From positions 1,178,001 through 1,242,000 of the forward strand of contig NZ_CP040899.1 in NCBI RefSeq assembly GCF_006349365.1: DNA of 64,000 nucleotides, read 5' to 3'. Position 1 is the stretch's first letter; the number at the start of each line of letters is the position of its first letter. A model generated the notes under the pieces. The model was not told the DNA's origin. It saw nothing but the letters and a program-made list of their open reading frames with translations, and did no database searches. Shown in pieces: positions 9,640 through 19,164 of the stretch. Position numbers and translations under genes: made by a program. This DNA comes from Georgenia wutianyii (GTDB taxonomy: Bacteria > Actinomycetota > Actinomycetes > Actinomycetales > Actinomycetaceae).

Positions 9640-10653
9640 GTGAGGGCACTGGCCGAGAACGAGCGCAGCGCGGCTGAGCGGCACGTACCCGTGCTCGCGC
9701 AGCGGTGCCTCGACCTCCTCGCCCCCGCGGTCGAGCGCCCCGGTGCGGTGCTCGTCGACGCCACCCTCGGGATGGGTGGCCACAGCGAGCTCGCCCTCCA
9801 GCGCTTCCCGCAGCTTCGGGTCGTCGGCATCGACCGCGACCCCCAGGCCATCGCGCTCGCCGGACAGCGGCTCGCCCCGTTCGGTGACCGGTTCACCGCC
9901 GTGCACGCCGTGTACGACGACGTCGACCGGGTCGTGGCCGAGCACGCGCCCGGCGGCGTCGAGGGCATCCTCATGGACCTCGGCGTCTCCTCCCTGCAGC
10001 TCGACGAGGCCGACCGCGGCTTCGCCTACGCCCAGGACGCCCCGCTCGACATGCGCATGGACCCCACCCGCGGCACGAGCGCCGCCGAGCTGCTCGCCAC
10101 CGCCTCCGCCGAGGAGCTGAGGCGCATCCTGCGCGACTACGGCGAGGAGCGCTTCGCAGGCAGGATCGCCTCCGCCGTCCTGCGCCGGCGCCAGACCCAG
10201 CCGCTCACCCGGACGGGCGAGCTCGTCGACCTCGTCCGCGCCTCGATCCCCGCCGCCACCCGCCGCACCGGGGGCAACCCCGCCAAGCGCACCTTCCAGG
10301 CGCTGCGCATCGCGGTCAACGACGAGCTCGCCGTCCTCGAGGACGCCCTGCCCCGGGCGCTGGAGTCGCTGGTCGTCGGCGGCCGGATCGTCGTCATGGC
10401 CTACCACTCGCTTGAGGACCGGGCCGTCAAGCGGGCCCTGGCCCGCGGCGCGACGTCCTCCGCCCCACCGGACTTCCCGGTCGAGCCGGAGACCCACCGG
10501 CCCTACCTCCGGCTGCTCACCCGCGGCGCGGAGGAGGCCGACGAGGCCGAGCGCGAGGCCAACCCCCGCGCCACCTCCGTCCGGCTGCGCGCCGCCGAAC
10601 GGACCCGCCCCACCCCAGACCACATGCGACCAGGATCAAGGAGTGACGCATGA
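9640..10653 (+). CDS. rsmH: 16S rRNA (cytosine(1402)-N4)-methyltransferase
   Basis: 337 residues from GTG 9640 (GAAGGA 7 nt upstream); an in-frame GTG at 9577 would add 21 polar residues. RsmH features: HVPVL near the N-terminus, SAM loop [29 protein letters not shown], the family hallmark [32 protein letters not shown] and [15 protein letters not shown]. It adds the N4 methyl group to C1402 in the decoding centre of 16S rRNA. The stop overlaps the ftsL start (ATGA). Confidence 0.95.
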   Translation: MRALAENERSAAERHVPVLAQRCLDLLAPAVERPGAVLVDATLGMGGHSELALQRFPQLRVVGIDRDPQAIALAGQRLAPFGDRFTAVHAVYDDVDRVVAEHAPGGVEGILMDLGVSSLQLDEADRGFAYAQDAPLDMRMDPTRGTSAAELLATASAEELRRILRDYGEERFAGRIASAVLRRRQTQPLTRTGELVDLVRASIPAATRRTGGNPAKRTFQALRIAVNDELAVLEDALPRALESLVVGGRIVVMAYHSLEDRAVKRALARGATSSAPPDFPVEPETHRPYLRLLTRGAEEADEAEREANPRATSVRLRAAERTRPTPDHMRPGSRSDA

Positions 10654-11033
10654 GTGCGATGCCCGCCCGCACCGCCGTCGTCGAGCCGCGCCGGTCCTGG
10701 CGCCCTCGACTCCAGGTCGTGCGCAGCCCCGCCCCGGCGCGGTCGCTGGTGCCCTATCTCGCCCTGTGCGCGACGATCCTCCTCGGGTCGCTCGTCGCCG
10801 CACTCGTCATCAACACCCACATGGCCGTGGACGCCTACGCGATCTTCGAGTCCCAGAACACCCTCACCCGCCTGGTGGAGACCGAGGCCTCCCTCGTCCA
10901 GCAGGTCGAGGAGGCCGGGTCGCCGGCGTCGCTCAAGCAGCGCGCCGAGGCCCTGGGGATGGTCCCGGCCGAACGGGTCGACTTCATCGTGCTCCGGGAG
11001 GGACGGATCCTCGGCGGGGGTGAGGAGGGGTGA
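10650..11033 (+). CDS. ftsL: FtsL-like divisome membrane protein
   Basis: 127 residues, ATG 10650 overlapping the rsmH stop. A basic cytoplasmic tail of about 35 residues, one membrane helix ([21 protein letters not shown], about 33-53) and an extracytoplasmic coiled coil ([19 protein letters not shown]) ending in a short tail. Sequence identity in this family is low; the assignment rests on topology and on position between rsmH and ftsI. FtsL with FtsB and FtsQ activates FtsWI septal synthesis. Confidence 0.85.
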   Translation: MSAMPARTAVVEPRRSWRPRLQVVRSPAPARSLVPYLALCATILLGSLVAALVINTHMAVDAYAIFESQNTLTRLVETEASLVQQVEEAGSPASLKQRAEALGMVPAERVDFIVLREGRILGGGEEG

Positions 11034-12781
11034 CCTCGCGCACCCTCACGCGTCGTCACAACGCCGTCCTCACCGTCCTGCTCGCGATCGTCATCGTGTT
11101 CGCCGGACGTCTCGTCTACGTCCAGGCCCTCGAGGGACCGCGGCTGGCCGAGGACGCGCTCAACACCCGGCTGCGGCACTCCACCCTCCAGGGCCCGCGC
11201 GGCGACATCCTCGACGCGAACGGCGAGGTCCTCGCCACCTCGGTCCAGCGTTACAACGTCGGCGTCAACCAGATCCGCGTGCGTGACTTCGAGGCGGAGA
11301 TCGACGGCGAGGACAAGGAGGGGGCGGTCGCCGCCGCCGCCCTGCTCGCCCCCATCCTCGGGCGTGACGCCGCCGAGCTGGGCGCGGACATGGTCGGCGA
11401 GTCGACCTTCGCCTACATCGCCCGCGGGCTCACCCCGGCGCAGTGGCGGGAGATCAGCGCCCTGCGCATCCCCGGCATCGAGCCCGAGCTCACCTCCGAG
11501 CGGATCTACCCCAACGGCACGACGGCCGGCAACGTCCTGGGCTACGTCGGACGCGACGGCGAGGGCCTCGCCGGGCTCGAGCTCACCTTCGAGGACGCCC
11601 TGCGCGGCGTCCCCGGCAGCAGCGTCGTCGAGGTGGGCCGCACCGGGCAGTCCATCCCCACCGGCCTGCGCGAGACGACGCCCGCCCAGCCGGGCGACAC
11701 CCTCCACACGTCGATCGACCGCGACATCCAGTTCCGGGCCCAGGAGGTCATCGACGCGACGGTCGACCGGTACGCCGCCCAGTGGGGTGCGCTCGTCGTC
11801 CAGGAGATCGAGACCGGGCGCATCCTCGCGCTCGCCGACTCCGACACCGTCAACCCCAACGACTACCAGGCCACCCCGCCGGAGAACCGCGGCTCGCGCG
11901 CCGTCCAGGCCGCCTACGAGAACGGCTCCACCGGCAAGCTGCCGACCCTCGCCGCCGCCCTCGACGCCGGCGTCGTCACCCCGACGACGACCTTCACCAC
12001 CCCGGACCGGTACACGACGCCCTCCGGGCAGACCTTCTCCGACGCCGACCCGCACGCCACCGAGCAGATGACGGTCGCCGGCATCCTCGCCACGTCCTCC
12101 AACACCGGCACCGTGATGATCGGTGACCGGCTGAGCGACGAGCAGCGCTACGAGTACATGCGCGCCTTCGGGATGGGGGAGCGGACCGGCATCGAGTTGC
12201 CCGGCGAGACCCCCGGCATCCTCGGCTCCCCGGACACGTGGGACGGACGCCAGCGCTACACGACGATGTTCGGCCAGGGCCTGGCCGTCAACCTCGTGCA
12301 GAACACCGCGATCGTCGCCGCCCTCGGCAACGGCGGGGTCTACCTGCCGCCCCGGCTCGTCGACGGCACGACCGACGCCTCCGGGCGCTTCCACGCCGCC
12401 GAGGCCGCCGAGGGGCGGCAGGTCGTCAGCGAGGAGACCGCCGCGCAGATGGTGACGATGATGGAGGGCGTCGTCTCACAGGAGGGCACCGGCGTGCTCG
12501 GCCAGCTCGACGGCTACCGCCTCGCCGGCAAGACCGGTACCGCCCAGGTGCCCGACGATGAGGGGAACCTCACGCGCACCGTCGCGAACTTCGTCGGCGT
12601 GGCCCCCGCGGACGACCCGCAGTTCGCCGTCGGGATCGTCGTCTACCACCCGGGACACCAGGTTCCGTCCTCGATCATCGCGGCTCCGGCCTTCAAGGAG
12701 ATCGCGGGCTTCACCCTCCAGCACCTCGGCATCCCGCCGTCGACGACGCCTGCATCACTCTTCCCGCTGCGGGCGCAGTGA
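11030..12781 (+). CDS. ftsI: septal peptidoglycan transpeptidase FtsI (class B penicillin-binding protein)
   Basis: 583 residues, GTG overlapping ftsL (GTGA). One N-terminal membrane anchor (VLTVLLAIVIVFAGRLVYVQ), the dimerisation/pedestal domain with GPRGDILDANGEVLATS, then the transpeptidase: SxxK as STGK in ENGSTGKLP (about residue 300), SSN in ATSSNTGT and KTG in LAGKTGTAQ. All catalytic motifs are present; the residue before G-S-T is Asn where Pro is usual. It cross-links septal peptidoglycan with FtsW. The normal downstream neighbour murE is absent. Confidence 0.95.
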   Translation: MTSRTLTRRHNAVLTVLLAIVIVFAGRLVYVQALEGPRLAEDALNTRLRHSTLQGPRGDILDANGEVLATSVQRYNVGVNQIRVRDFEAEIDGEDKEGAVAAAALLAPILGRDAAELGADMVGESTFAYIARGLTPAQWREISALRIPGIEPELTSERIYPNGTTAGNVLGYVGRDGEGLAGLELTFEDALRGVPGSSVVEVGRTGQSIPTGLRETTPAQPGDTLHTSIDRDIQFRAQEVIDATVDRYAAQWGALVVQEIETGRILALADSDTVNPNDYQATPPENRGSRAVQAAYENGSTGKLPTLAAALDAGVVTPTTTFTTPDRYTTPSGQTFSDADPHATEQMTVAGILATSSNTGTVMIGDRLSDEQRYEYMRAFGMGERTGIELPGETPGILGSPDTWDGRQRYTTMFGQGLAVNLVQNTAIVAALGNGGVYLPPRLVDGTTDASGRFHAAEAAEGRQVVSEETAAQMVTMMEGVVSQEGTGVLGQLDGYRLAGKTGTAQVPDDEGNLTRTVANFVGVAPADDPQFAVGIVVYHPGHQVPSSIIAAPAFKEIAGFTLQHLGIPPSTTPASLFPLRAQ

Positions 12782-12793
12782 CCGCCCTGCGGC

Positions 12794-12799
12794 TAGATT
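12794..12799 (+). promoter_or_regulatory. -10 element for a leaderless transcript entering murF
   Basis: TAGATT lies 8 nt before GTG 12808, the same spacing seen at other leaderless genes in this window. It would drive the mini-ORF and murF onward as an internal dcw promoter. Confidence 0.55.
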
Positions 12800-12807
12800 G
12801 TCGGAAC

Positions 12808-12846
12808 GTGACCTCAGACCAGCGCGCCCGGTGGGGGCAGCCATGA
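12808..12846 (+). pseudogene. 12-codon mini-ORF at the position of the missing murE (possible deletion scar or coupling ORF)
   Basis: GTG 12808 opens [12 protein letters not shown] and ends in TGA 12844-12846, overlapping the murF ATG as ATGA. It has a leaderless-type -10 box and translational coupling, the two edges expected for a real cistron, but no body. In actinobacterial dcw clusters murE normally fills this place with the same kind of ATGA junction to murF. An internal deletion of murE is an attractive reading; a short coupling ORF that evolved independently is the alternative. Confidence 0.45.
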
Positions 12847-14246
12847 TCCAGCTCACCGTCGCCCAGCTCGCCCAAGCAGTCGGAGGGCGAGCGGTGGGCG
12901 TGGACCCGCAGCAGCTCGTCACTTCCGGTGTCGTCACCGACTCCCGGCTCGCCGAGCCAGGCTCCGTCTTCGTCGCCGTCCGCGGTGAGCGGACCGACGG
13001 TCACGACCACGCCGCCGCCGCGCTCGCGGCGGGCGCCGTCGTCGTCGTGGCCGAGCGGCCCGTCGAGGGTCCGCACGTCCTCGTCACCGACTCCGTCGTG
13101 GCGCTGGGCGAGCTCGCCCGCGAGGTGCTGCGCCGGCTGCGCGCCGAGGGCTCGCTCGAGGTCGTCGGGCTCACCGGCTCGGTCGGCAAGACGACGACGA
13201 AGGACGTCCTCGCCCAGGTGCTCGCGCACGCCGGGCCCACGGTCGCGCCGCGCGAGTCGTTCAACAACGAGATCGGCCTGCCCCTCACCGTGCTCTCGGC
13301 CACCCGTGAGACGCGCTACCTCGTCCTGGAGATGGGAGCGAGCGGCCCGGGCCACATCGACTACCTCACCCGGATCGCGCCGCTGGACGTCGCCGTCGTC
13401 CTCGTCGTCGGGCACGCCCACATGGGCGGGTTCGGCACCATCGACGCCGTCGCGCACGCCAAGGCGGAGATCGTCGCCGGCCTGCGGGACGGGGGCACCG
13501 CGGTGCTCAACGCCGACGACCCGCGTGTGCGGGCGATGGCCGCCGCGGCCCCCGGCCGCGTCATCCTCTTCGGGCGCGGGGAGGACGCCGACGTCCGGGC
13601 CACCGACGTCACCCTCGACGAGCAGGCCCGCCCCTCCTTCGTCCTCCACACCGACTCCTCCGGGGCACGCTCGCGCCACGAGGTGAGCCTCGCCCTGCAC
13701 GGTGAGCACCAGGTGTCCAACGCCCTGGCCGTCGCCGGCGCCGCGCTCGCCCTCGGCCTGGACGCCGGGGCGGTCGCCCGCGGCCTGAGCCGCGCGGACC
13801 GGGTGAGCGCCCACCGCATGGCCGTGACCCACCGGCCCGACGGCGTCGTCGTCCTGGACGACGCCTACAACGCCAACCCCGACTCGATGGCCGCCGCGCT
13901 GCGCGCCGCCGTCGCGATGCCCGCCCAGCGGCGGGTCGCCGTCCTCGGGCGGATGCTCGAGCTGGGGGAGGAGAGCGAGCGCGCCCACGAGGACGTCGGA
14001 CGCCTCGCCGCCGCGCTCGGCATCGACGTCCTCGTCGCCCCCGGCATCACCGGGGAGCAGGTGCGCCGCGGCGCGGGCACCGGCGTCGAGGTCCACACCC
14101 CCGCCGACGTCGGGGCCGCCGCCGAGCTGCTCGACGGGCTGCTGCGCGCCGGTGACCTCGTCCTGCTCAAGGGCTCCAACGGCTCGGGCGTGTGGCGCCT
14201 GGCCGAGCGCCTCGTCGGGGAGCCGGGAGGTGGTGCCCAGTGGTGA
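12843..14246 (+). CDS. murF: UDP-N-acetylmuramoyl-tripeptide--D-alanyl-D-alanine ligase
   Basis: 467 residues, ATG 12843. N-terminal domain with [28 protein letters not shown] loop [13 protein letters not shown], central-domain [12 protein letters not shown] and [11 protein letters not shown], and C-terminal [15 protein letters not shown] and [20 protein letters not shown]. It adds D-Ala-D-Ala to UDP-MurNAc-tripeptide in the cytoplasm. The DAYNANP motif and the GxxGKTTTK loop separate it from MurE, so murF has not simply been mislabelled. Its substrate needs a MurE that is not encoded in this window. Confidence 0.95.
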   Translation: MIQLTVAQLAQAVGGRAVGVDPQQLVTSGVVTDSRLAEPGSVFVAVRGERTDGHDHAAAALAAGAVVVVAERPVEGPHVLVTDSVVALGELAREVLRRLRAEGSLEVVGLTGSVGKTTTKDVLAQVLAHAGPTVAPRESFNNEIGLPLTVLSATRETRYLVLEMGASGPGHIDYLTRIAPLDVAVVLVVGHAHMGGFGTIDAVAHAKAEIVAGLRDGGTAVLNADDPRVRAMAAAAPGRVILFGRGEDADVRATDVTLDEQARPSFVLHTDSSGARSRHEVSLALHGEHQVSNALAVAGAALALGLDAGAVARGLSRADRVSAHRMAVTHRPDGVVVLDDAYNANPDSMAAALRAAVAMPAQRRVAVLGRMLELGEESERAHEDVGRLAAALGIDVLVAPGITGEQVRRGAGTGVEVHTPADVGAAAELLDGLLRAGDLVLLKGSNGSGVWRLAERLVGEPGGGAQW

Positions 14247-15334
14247 CGATCCTCGTCGCCGGGGCCACGGCCCTCGTCATCGCCCTGTTCGGCACGCCGC
14301 TGTTCATCCGCTTCCTCGTGAAGAAGAACTACGGCCAGTTCATCCGCCAGGACGGCCCCACCGCGCACTACACCAAGCGCGGCACGCCGACCATGGGCGG
14401 GGTCGTCATCATCCTCGCGACCGTCGTCGGCTACGCGGTCGCCAACCTCACCGCGGGCCGTCCGCCGAACGCCTCCGGCCTGCTCCTCCTCTTCCTCATC
14501 GTCGGGCTCGGCGCCATCGGCTTCGCCGACGACTACATCAAGATCAGCCGCCAGCGCTCCCTCGGGCTGCGCGCCCGGTGGAAGATCGTCGGCCAGGCGT
14601 TCGTCGGCGTCACCTTCGCCGTCCTCGCCCTGCAGTTCCCCAACGAGAACTTCCGCACCCCCGCGTCGACGCACGTCTCGGTGGTGCGTGACACCGGCAT
14701 CGACCTCGCCTTCGCCGGGGCCGTGCTCGGGCTCATCCTCTTCATCCTGTGGGCGAACTTCCTCATCACCGCCTGGTCCAACGCCGTCAACCTCACCGAC
14801 GGCCTCGACGGCCTGGCGACCGGCGCCTCGGCGATGGTCTTCGCCGCCTACACGGTCATCGCCATGTGGCAGGCGAACCAGAACTGCCAGTTCCTGGCCG
14901 ACCCGAGCTCGGCCTGGTCCGCGTGCTACGAGGTGCGCGACCCGCGCGACCTCTCGCTCATCGGGGCCGCGCTCATCGGCGCCTGCCTCGGGTTCCTGTG
15001 GTGGAACGCCTCACCGGCCCAGATCTTCATGGGCGACACCGGCTCCCTCGCCCTCGGTGGCGCTATCGCCGGCCTGTCGATCCTCACCCACACCCAGTTC
15101 CTCGCCATCGTCATCGGCGGCCTGTTCGTCATCATCGTCATGAGCGACGTCATCCAGATCGGCTTCTTCAAGGCGACCGGGAGACGGGTGTTCCGCATGG
15201 CCCCGCTCCACCACCACTTCGAGCTCAAGGGCTGGGGCGAGGTGACGATCGTCATCCGCTTCTGGCTCATCGCCGCACTCTGCGTCGCCCTCGGCCTCGG
15301 CCTCTTCTACGCCGAGTGGGTGACCGTGGCATGA
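14243..15334 (+). CDS. mraY: phospho-N-acetylmuramoyl-pentapeptide-transferase
   Basis: 363 residues from GTG 14243 overlapping the murF stop; GTG 14240 is equally possible behind GGGAGGTGG. About ten membrane helices. Family motifs: [12 protein letters not shown] (Mg-binding aspartates), [25 protein letters not shown] and [12 protein letters not shown]. It transfers phospho-MurNAc-pentapeptide to undecaprenyl phosphate to make lipid I at the inner membrane face. Tunicamycin and muraymycin target. Confidence 0.97.
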   Translation: MTILVAGATALVIALFGTPLFIRFLVKKNYGQFIRQDGPTAHYTKRGTPTMGGVVIILATVVGYAVANLTAGRPPNASGLLLLFLIVGLGAIGFADDYIKISRQRSLGLRARWKIVGQAFVGVTFAVLALQFPNENFRTPASTHVSVVRDTGIDLAFAGAVLGLILFILWANFLITAWSNAVNLTDGLDGLATGASAMVFAAYTVIAMWQANQNCQFLADPSSAWSACYEVRDPRDLSLIGAALIGACLGFLWWNASPAQIFMGDTGSLALGGAIAGLSILTHTQFLAIVIGGLFVIIVMSDVIQIGFFKATGRRVFRMAPLHHHFELKGWGEVTIVIRFWLIAALCVALGLGLFYAEWVTVA

Positions 15335-16788
15335 CCACGCTGGCGGGTGCGCGCGTCGTCGTCGTCGGGCTCGGCACGTCCGGCCGGGCGGCCGCGGAGG
15401 TGCTCACCACCCTCGGCGCCCACGTCGAGGGGGTGGACCGCAGCGAGGCGTCCGTCGAGGCCGCCCGCGCCGAGCTCGGCCCGGCCGCCCGGCTCACCGC
15501 CGCGGGGGACGACGAGACGCTCGCCGACCTCGTCCTGGGCCGAGGCGCCGACCTCGCCGTGGTCTCCCCGGGCGTCCCCGCGACCTCCCCGCTCCTCACC
15601 CGGGCCGCCGCGAGCGGCCTGCCGTGCTGGAGCGAGGTCGAGCTCGCCTGGCAGGTGCAGCAGGCCGCGCCGGGTCCCGGTCCCGACTGGCTCACCATCA
15701 CCGGCACCAACGGCAAGACGACCACGGTCGGCATGCTCTCCTCGATCCTCACCGCGGCGGGGCTGCACGCCCCGGCCGTCGGCAACGTCGGCACGCCGGT
15801 CGTGCGGGTCGTCGCCGAGGGCCGGGCCGACGCGCTCGCCGTCGAGCTGTCGAGCTTCCAGCTCCACCTCACCCACAGCGTCGCGCCGCTCGCCTCCGTC
15901 TGCCTCAACCTCGCCCCCGACCACATCGACTGGCACGGGTCCTTCGCCGCCTACCGCGAGGACAAGGCACGGGTCTACGCCCGCACCCGCGTCGCGTGCG
16001 TCTACACCGACGACATGACCCGGGCCATGGTCGAGGAGGCCGACGTCGCCGAGGGGGCGCGGGCCGTGGGCACCCGGCTGGGTGCTCCCGCCGTCGGGGA
16101 GCTCGGCCTCGTCGAGGACGTCCTGTGCGACCGTGCCTTCGACCGGCGCCGCCAGACGCACGCGGTGCCGCTCGCGACGCTCGCCGACCTCGCCCACCTC
16201 GCCCCGGCCGACGGCGGAGAGGTGCCCCGTCACGTCCTCGCCGACGCTCTCGCCGCCGCCGCGCTCGCCCGCGCACGAGGCGTGGAGCCCGCCGCCGTGG
16301 CCGCCGGGCTGCGCTCCTTCACCGGCGGGCGGCACCGGATCGAGACCGTCGCCACGCGCGACGGCGTCACCTGGGTCGACGACTCCAAGGCCACCAACGC
16401 CCACGCCGCCCGCGCCAGCCTCGGCGCGCTGCCGCCCGGGCGCGGGGTGTGGGTGGCCGGGGGCCTGGCCAAGGGTGCGACCTTCGACGAGCTCGTCCGC
16501 GGCGTCGCCGACCGGCTGCGCGCCGTCGTGCTCATCGGCGTGGACCGGGCCCCGCTGCGCGCGGCACTTGCACGACACGCACCGGATGTGCCGGTCACCG
16601 AGGTGGAGGCTGGTGACACTGAGGGCGTGATGCCTCTTGCCGTCGCCGCAGCCGCCCGGCTCGCCCGCCCGGGTGACACCGTGCTGCTCGCCCCGGCGTG
16701 CGCGTCGATGGACCAGTTCACCGACTACGGCGCCCGGGGGGACGCCTTCGCCGCGGCGGTCCGCGCGCTGCCGGGGGAGCCGGGATGA
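15331..16788 (+). CDS. murD: UDP-N-acetylmuramoylalanine--D-glutamate ligase
   Basis: 485 residues, ATG 15331 overlapping mraY (ATGA). N-terminal Rossmann domain [20 protein letters not shown] loop [34 protein letters not shown], and C-terminal [10 protein letters not shown] with [15 protein letters not shown]. It adds D-Glu to UDP-MurNAc-L-Ala. Of usual actinobacterial length and fully intact. Confidence 0.97.
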   Translation: MTTLAGARVVVVGLGTSGRAAAEVLTTLGAHVEGVDRSEASVEAARAELGPAARLTAAGDDETLADLVLGRGADLAVVSPGVPATSPLLTRAAASGLPCWSEVELAWQVQQAAPGPGPDWLTITGTNGKTTTVGMLSSILTAAGLHAPAVGNVGTPVVRVVAEGRADALAVELSSFQLHLTHSVAPLASVCLNLAPDHIDWHGSFAAYREDKARVYARTRVACVYTDDMTRAMVEEADVAEGARAVGTRLGAPAVGELGLVEDVLCDRAFDRRRQTHAVPLATLADLAHLAPADGGEVPRHVLADALAAAALARARGVEPAAVAAGLRSFTGGRHRIETVATRDGVTWVDDSKATNAHAARASLGALPPGRGVWVAGGLAKGATFDELVRGVADRLRAVVLIGVDRAPLRAALARHAPDVPVTEVEAGDTEGVMPLAVAAAARLARPGDTVLLAPACASMDQFTDYGARGDAFAAAVRALPGEPG

Positions 16789-18056
16789 CGGCGGTCCAGC
16801 CGGCACGCGCCGCGCGTGCCCTCGCCCCGGGGGCCGGGCGCGGGGCGATGCGGACCGGCGCCCGTGAGACCTCCGCCGTGCGCGGCCCGGCCGTGCTCAG
16901 CTACTACCTCGTCGGCGGGGCGGTCCTCCTGCTGCTCGCCATCGGCGTCGTCATGGTCCTGTCGGCCTCCTCGATCACCTCGATCCGGGAGACCGGCAGC
17001 CCGTGGGGCCACTTCCTCAACCAGGCGACGTTCGCGCTCATCGGGCTGCCGCTCATGGTCGTCGCCAGCCGCATCCCCGTCGCCTGGTACCGCAAGCTCG
17101 CCTGGCCCGCGCTCGGCGTCGGCCTGCTCCTCCAGGCGCTGATCTTCACCCCGCTCGCGCGCGGCGCGAAGGGCAACACGAACTGGATCCTCATCCCGGG
17201 CACCGGGCAGACCGTCCAGCCCTCGGAGTTCCTCAAGCTCGCCCTCGCCGTGTGGCTCGGCCTCGTCCTGGCCCGCAAGGCCCACCTCCTCCACCGGTGG
17301 CAGCACGTCCTCGTCCCGGGGCTCGTCGTCGCCGCCGTGGCGATCGGCCTCGTCCTCGTCGGGCGTGACCTCGGCACGGCGCTCGTCGTCGCCGCGGTCG
17401 TCGCCGGGGCGATGTTCGTCGCCGGCGTGCCGATGCGCTGGTTCGGGATCGCGGCCGTCGCCGGCGCCGCCGTCGTCTCCTTCCTCGTCATCGCCTCGCC
17501 CAACCGGATCCAGCGCGTCATGGCCGTCTTCGGCGGCGACTGCGACGAGTCGGGCGCGTGCTACCAGACCCTCCACGGTCTCTACGGCCTGGGTACCGGC
17601 GGCATCTCCGGGGTGGGGCTGGGCGCCTCCCGGGAGAAGTGGGCCTACCTGCCCGAGGCGCACAACGACTTCATCTTCGCCATCATCGGCGAGGAGCTCG
17701 GGCTGCTCGGCACCCTCCTCGTCCTCGGCCTGTTCACCGTCCTCGCCCTGGGGCTGCTCCGCATCGTGCGCCGCCACCCCGACCCGTTCGTCAAGATCAC
17801 CACCGGGGCCATCGCCGCGTGGATCCTGGGCCAGGCGCTCATCAACATCGGGGTCGTCATCGGGCTCCTGCCGGTCATCGGTGTGCCGCTGCCACTCGTC
17901 TCCGCCGGCGGCTCCGCGCTCATCGCGACCCTGCTCGCCATGGGCGTCGTCCTCGCCTTCGCCCGCGACGAGCCGGGCGCCGCCGCCGGACTGCGCGCGC
18001 GGCGCGGTGCGGTGCGCCGGTCCCTCGCCGTGGTGGGAGGTCGCGGTCGTGGCTGA
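16785..18056 (+). CDS. ftsW: septal peptidoglycan glycosyltransferase FtsW (SEDS family)
   Basis: 423 residues, ATG 16785 overlapping murD. A basic, Ala-rich cytoplasmic tail (about 35 residues) precedes ten membrane helices. SEDS motifs: VMVLSASSI, QPSEFLKLALAVWL, LVGRDLGTALV, GLYGLGTGGISGVGLGASREKWAYLPEAHNDFIFAIIGEELGLLG (the catalytic-loop region, broken here by motif description only) and PLVSAGGSALIATLLAMG. It polymerises lipid II at the septum together with FtsI. Overlaps murG by 8 bp. Confidence 0.95.
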   Translation: MTAVQPARAARALAPGAGRGAMRTGARETSAVRGPAVLSYYLVGGAVLLLLAIGVVMVLSASSITSIRETGSPWGHFLNQATFALIGLPLMVVASRIPVAWYRKLAWPALGVGLLLQALIFTPLARGAKGNTNWILIPGTGQTVQPSEFLKLALAVWLGLVLARKAHLLHRWQHVLVPGLVVAAVAIGLVLVGRDLGTALVVAAVVAGAMFVAGVPMRWFGIAAVAGAAVVSFLVIASPNRIQRVMAVFGGDCDESGACYQTLHGLYGLGTGGISGVGLGASREKWAYLPEAHNDFIFAIIGEELGLLGTLLVLGLFTVLALGLLRIVRRHPDPFVKITTGAIAAWILGQALINIGVVIGLLPVIGVPLPLVSAGGSALIATLLAMGVVLAFARDEPGAAAGLRARRGAVRRSLAVVGGRGRG

Positions 18057-19164
18057 GCTGCGCGTCCTGCTCGCCGGCGGGGGCACCGCCGGTCACGTCA
18101 ACCCCCTCCTCGCCACCGCCGCCGAGCTCGCGGCCCGTCCCGAGGGTGCCGCGCTCACCGTGCTCGGCACGGCCGAGGGCCTGGAGTCACGTCTCGTGCC
18201 CGCGGCCGGCCTGCCCCTGCGCGTCGTCCCCCGTGCCCCGCTGCCGCGCCGGCCCTCCCCGGACCTCCTGCGCCTTCCCGGGCGCCTGCGTGACGCCGTC
18301 CGCCGCGCCGCCGCGGCCGTCGAGGAGAGCCGCGCCGAGGTCGTCGTCGGCTTCGGCGGGTACGTCGCCACGCCCGCCTACCTCGCCGCCCGCCGGCTCG
18401 GGGTGCCGATCGTCGTCCACGAGCAGAACGCCCGGCCGGGCCTGGCCAACCGGCTCGGCGCCCGCTGGGCGCGCCACGTCGCCGTCACCTTCCCCGGCAC
18501 CCCGTTGCCCCACGCCACGCTCACCGGGCTGCCGCTGCGCGCGCCCATCGCCGAGCTCGTCGCCGAGCGCGCGGCCGACGCCGCCGCCCGCCGCCGGGCG
18601 GGCGCCGCTGCCCTCGGCCTGGACCCCGACGCCACGACGCTGCTCGTCACCGGCGGCTCGCTCGGCGCGCAGCGGATCAACGACGCCGTGTCCGCCGGCG
18701 CCGCCGCGCTCGACGCCGCCGGAGTGCAGGTCCTCCACCTCACCGGCCAGGGCAAGGACGAGCCGGTCCGCGCCGCGACCGCAGGCCTGCACGGCTACCA
18801 CGTGCTGCCCTACCTCGACGACATGGCCAGCGCCTACGCGGCCGCCGACCTCGTCCTCGCCCGCTCGGGCGCGGGCACGGTGAGCGAGCTCGCGGCGCTC
18901 GGGATCGGCGCGGTCTACGTCCCCCTGCCGATTGGCAACGGCGAGCAGCGGCGCAACGCCGCCGACGTCGTCGCCGCGGGCGGGGGCCGGCTCGTCGACG
19001 ACGCGGACCTCACCGCCGGCTACGTCACCGGCCCGCTCCTCGAGCTGCTCGCCGACCGCGACGGGCTCGCCGCGATGGGTCGTGCCGCCGCCGGGGCAGG
19101 TGTCCGCGACGGCGCCGCACGCCTGGCCGACCTCGTGATCTCGGCGGCCCGGGAGGGACGATGA
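18049..19164 (+). CDS. murG: UDP-GlcNAc:lipid I N-acetylglucosaminyltransferase
   Basis: 371 residues from GTG 18049, with GGGAGG 8 nt upstream. GT-B glycosyltransferase: LLAGGGTAGHVNPLLA at the N-terminus, VVGFGGYVATPAYLAA, VVHEQNARPGLANR, LVTGGSLGAQRIN, and the UDP-GlcNAc pocket VLARSGAGTVSELAALG followed by PLPIGNGEQRRNA. It converts lipid I to lipid II on the inner membrane face. Intact. Confidence 0.97.
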   Translation: MAELRVLLAGGGTAGHVNPLLATAAELAARPEGAALTVLGTAEGLESRLVPAAGLPLRVVPRAPLPRRPSPDLLRLPGRLRDAVRRAAAAVEESRAEVVVGFGGYVATPAYLAARRLGVPIVVHEQNARPGLANRLGARWARHVAVTFPGTPLPHATLTGLPLRAPIAELVAERAADAAARRRAGAAALGLDPDATTLLVTGGSLGAQRINDAVSAGAAALDAAGVQVLHLTGQGKDEPVRAATAGLHGYHVLPYLDDMASAYAAADLVLARSGAGTVSELAALGIGAVYVPLPIGNGEQRRNAADVVAAGGGRLVDDADLTAGYVTGPLLELLADRDGLAAMGRAAAGAGVRDGAARLADLVISAAREGR

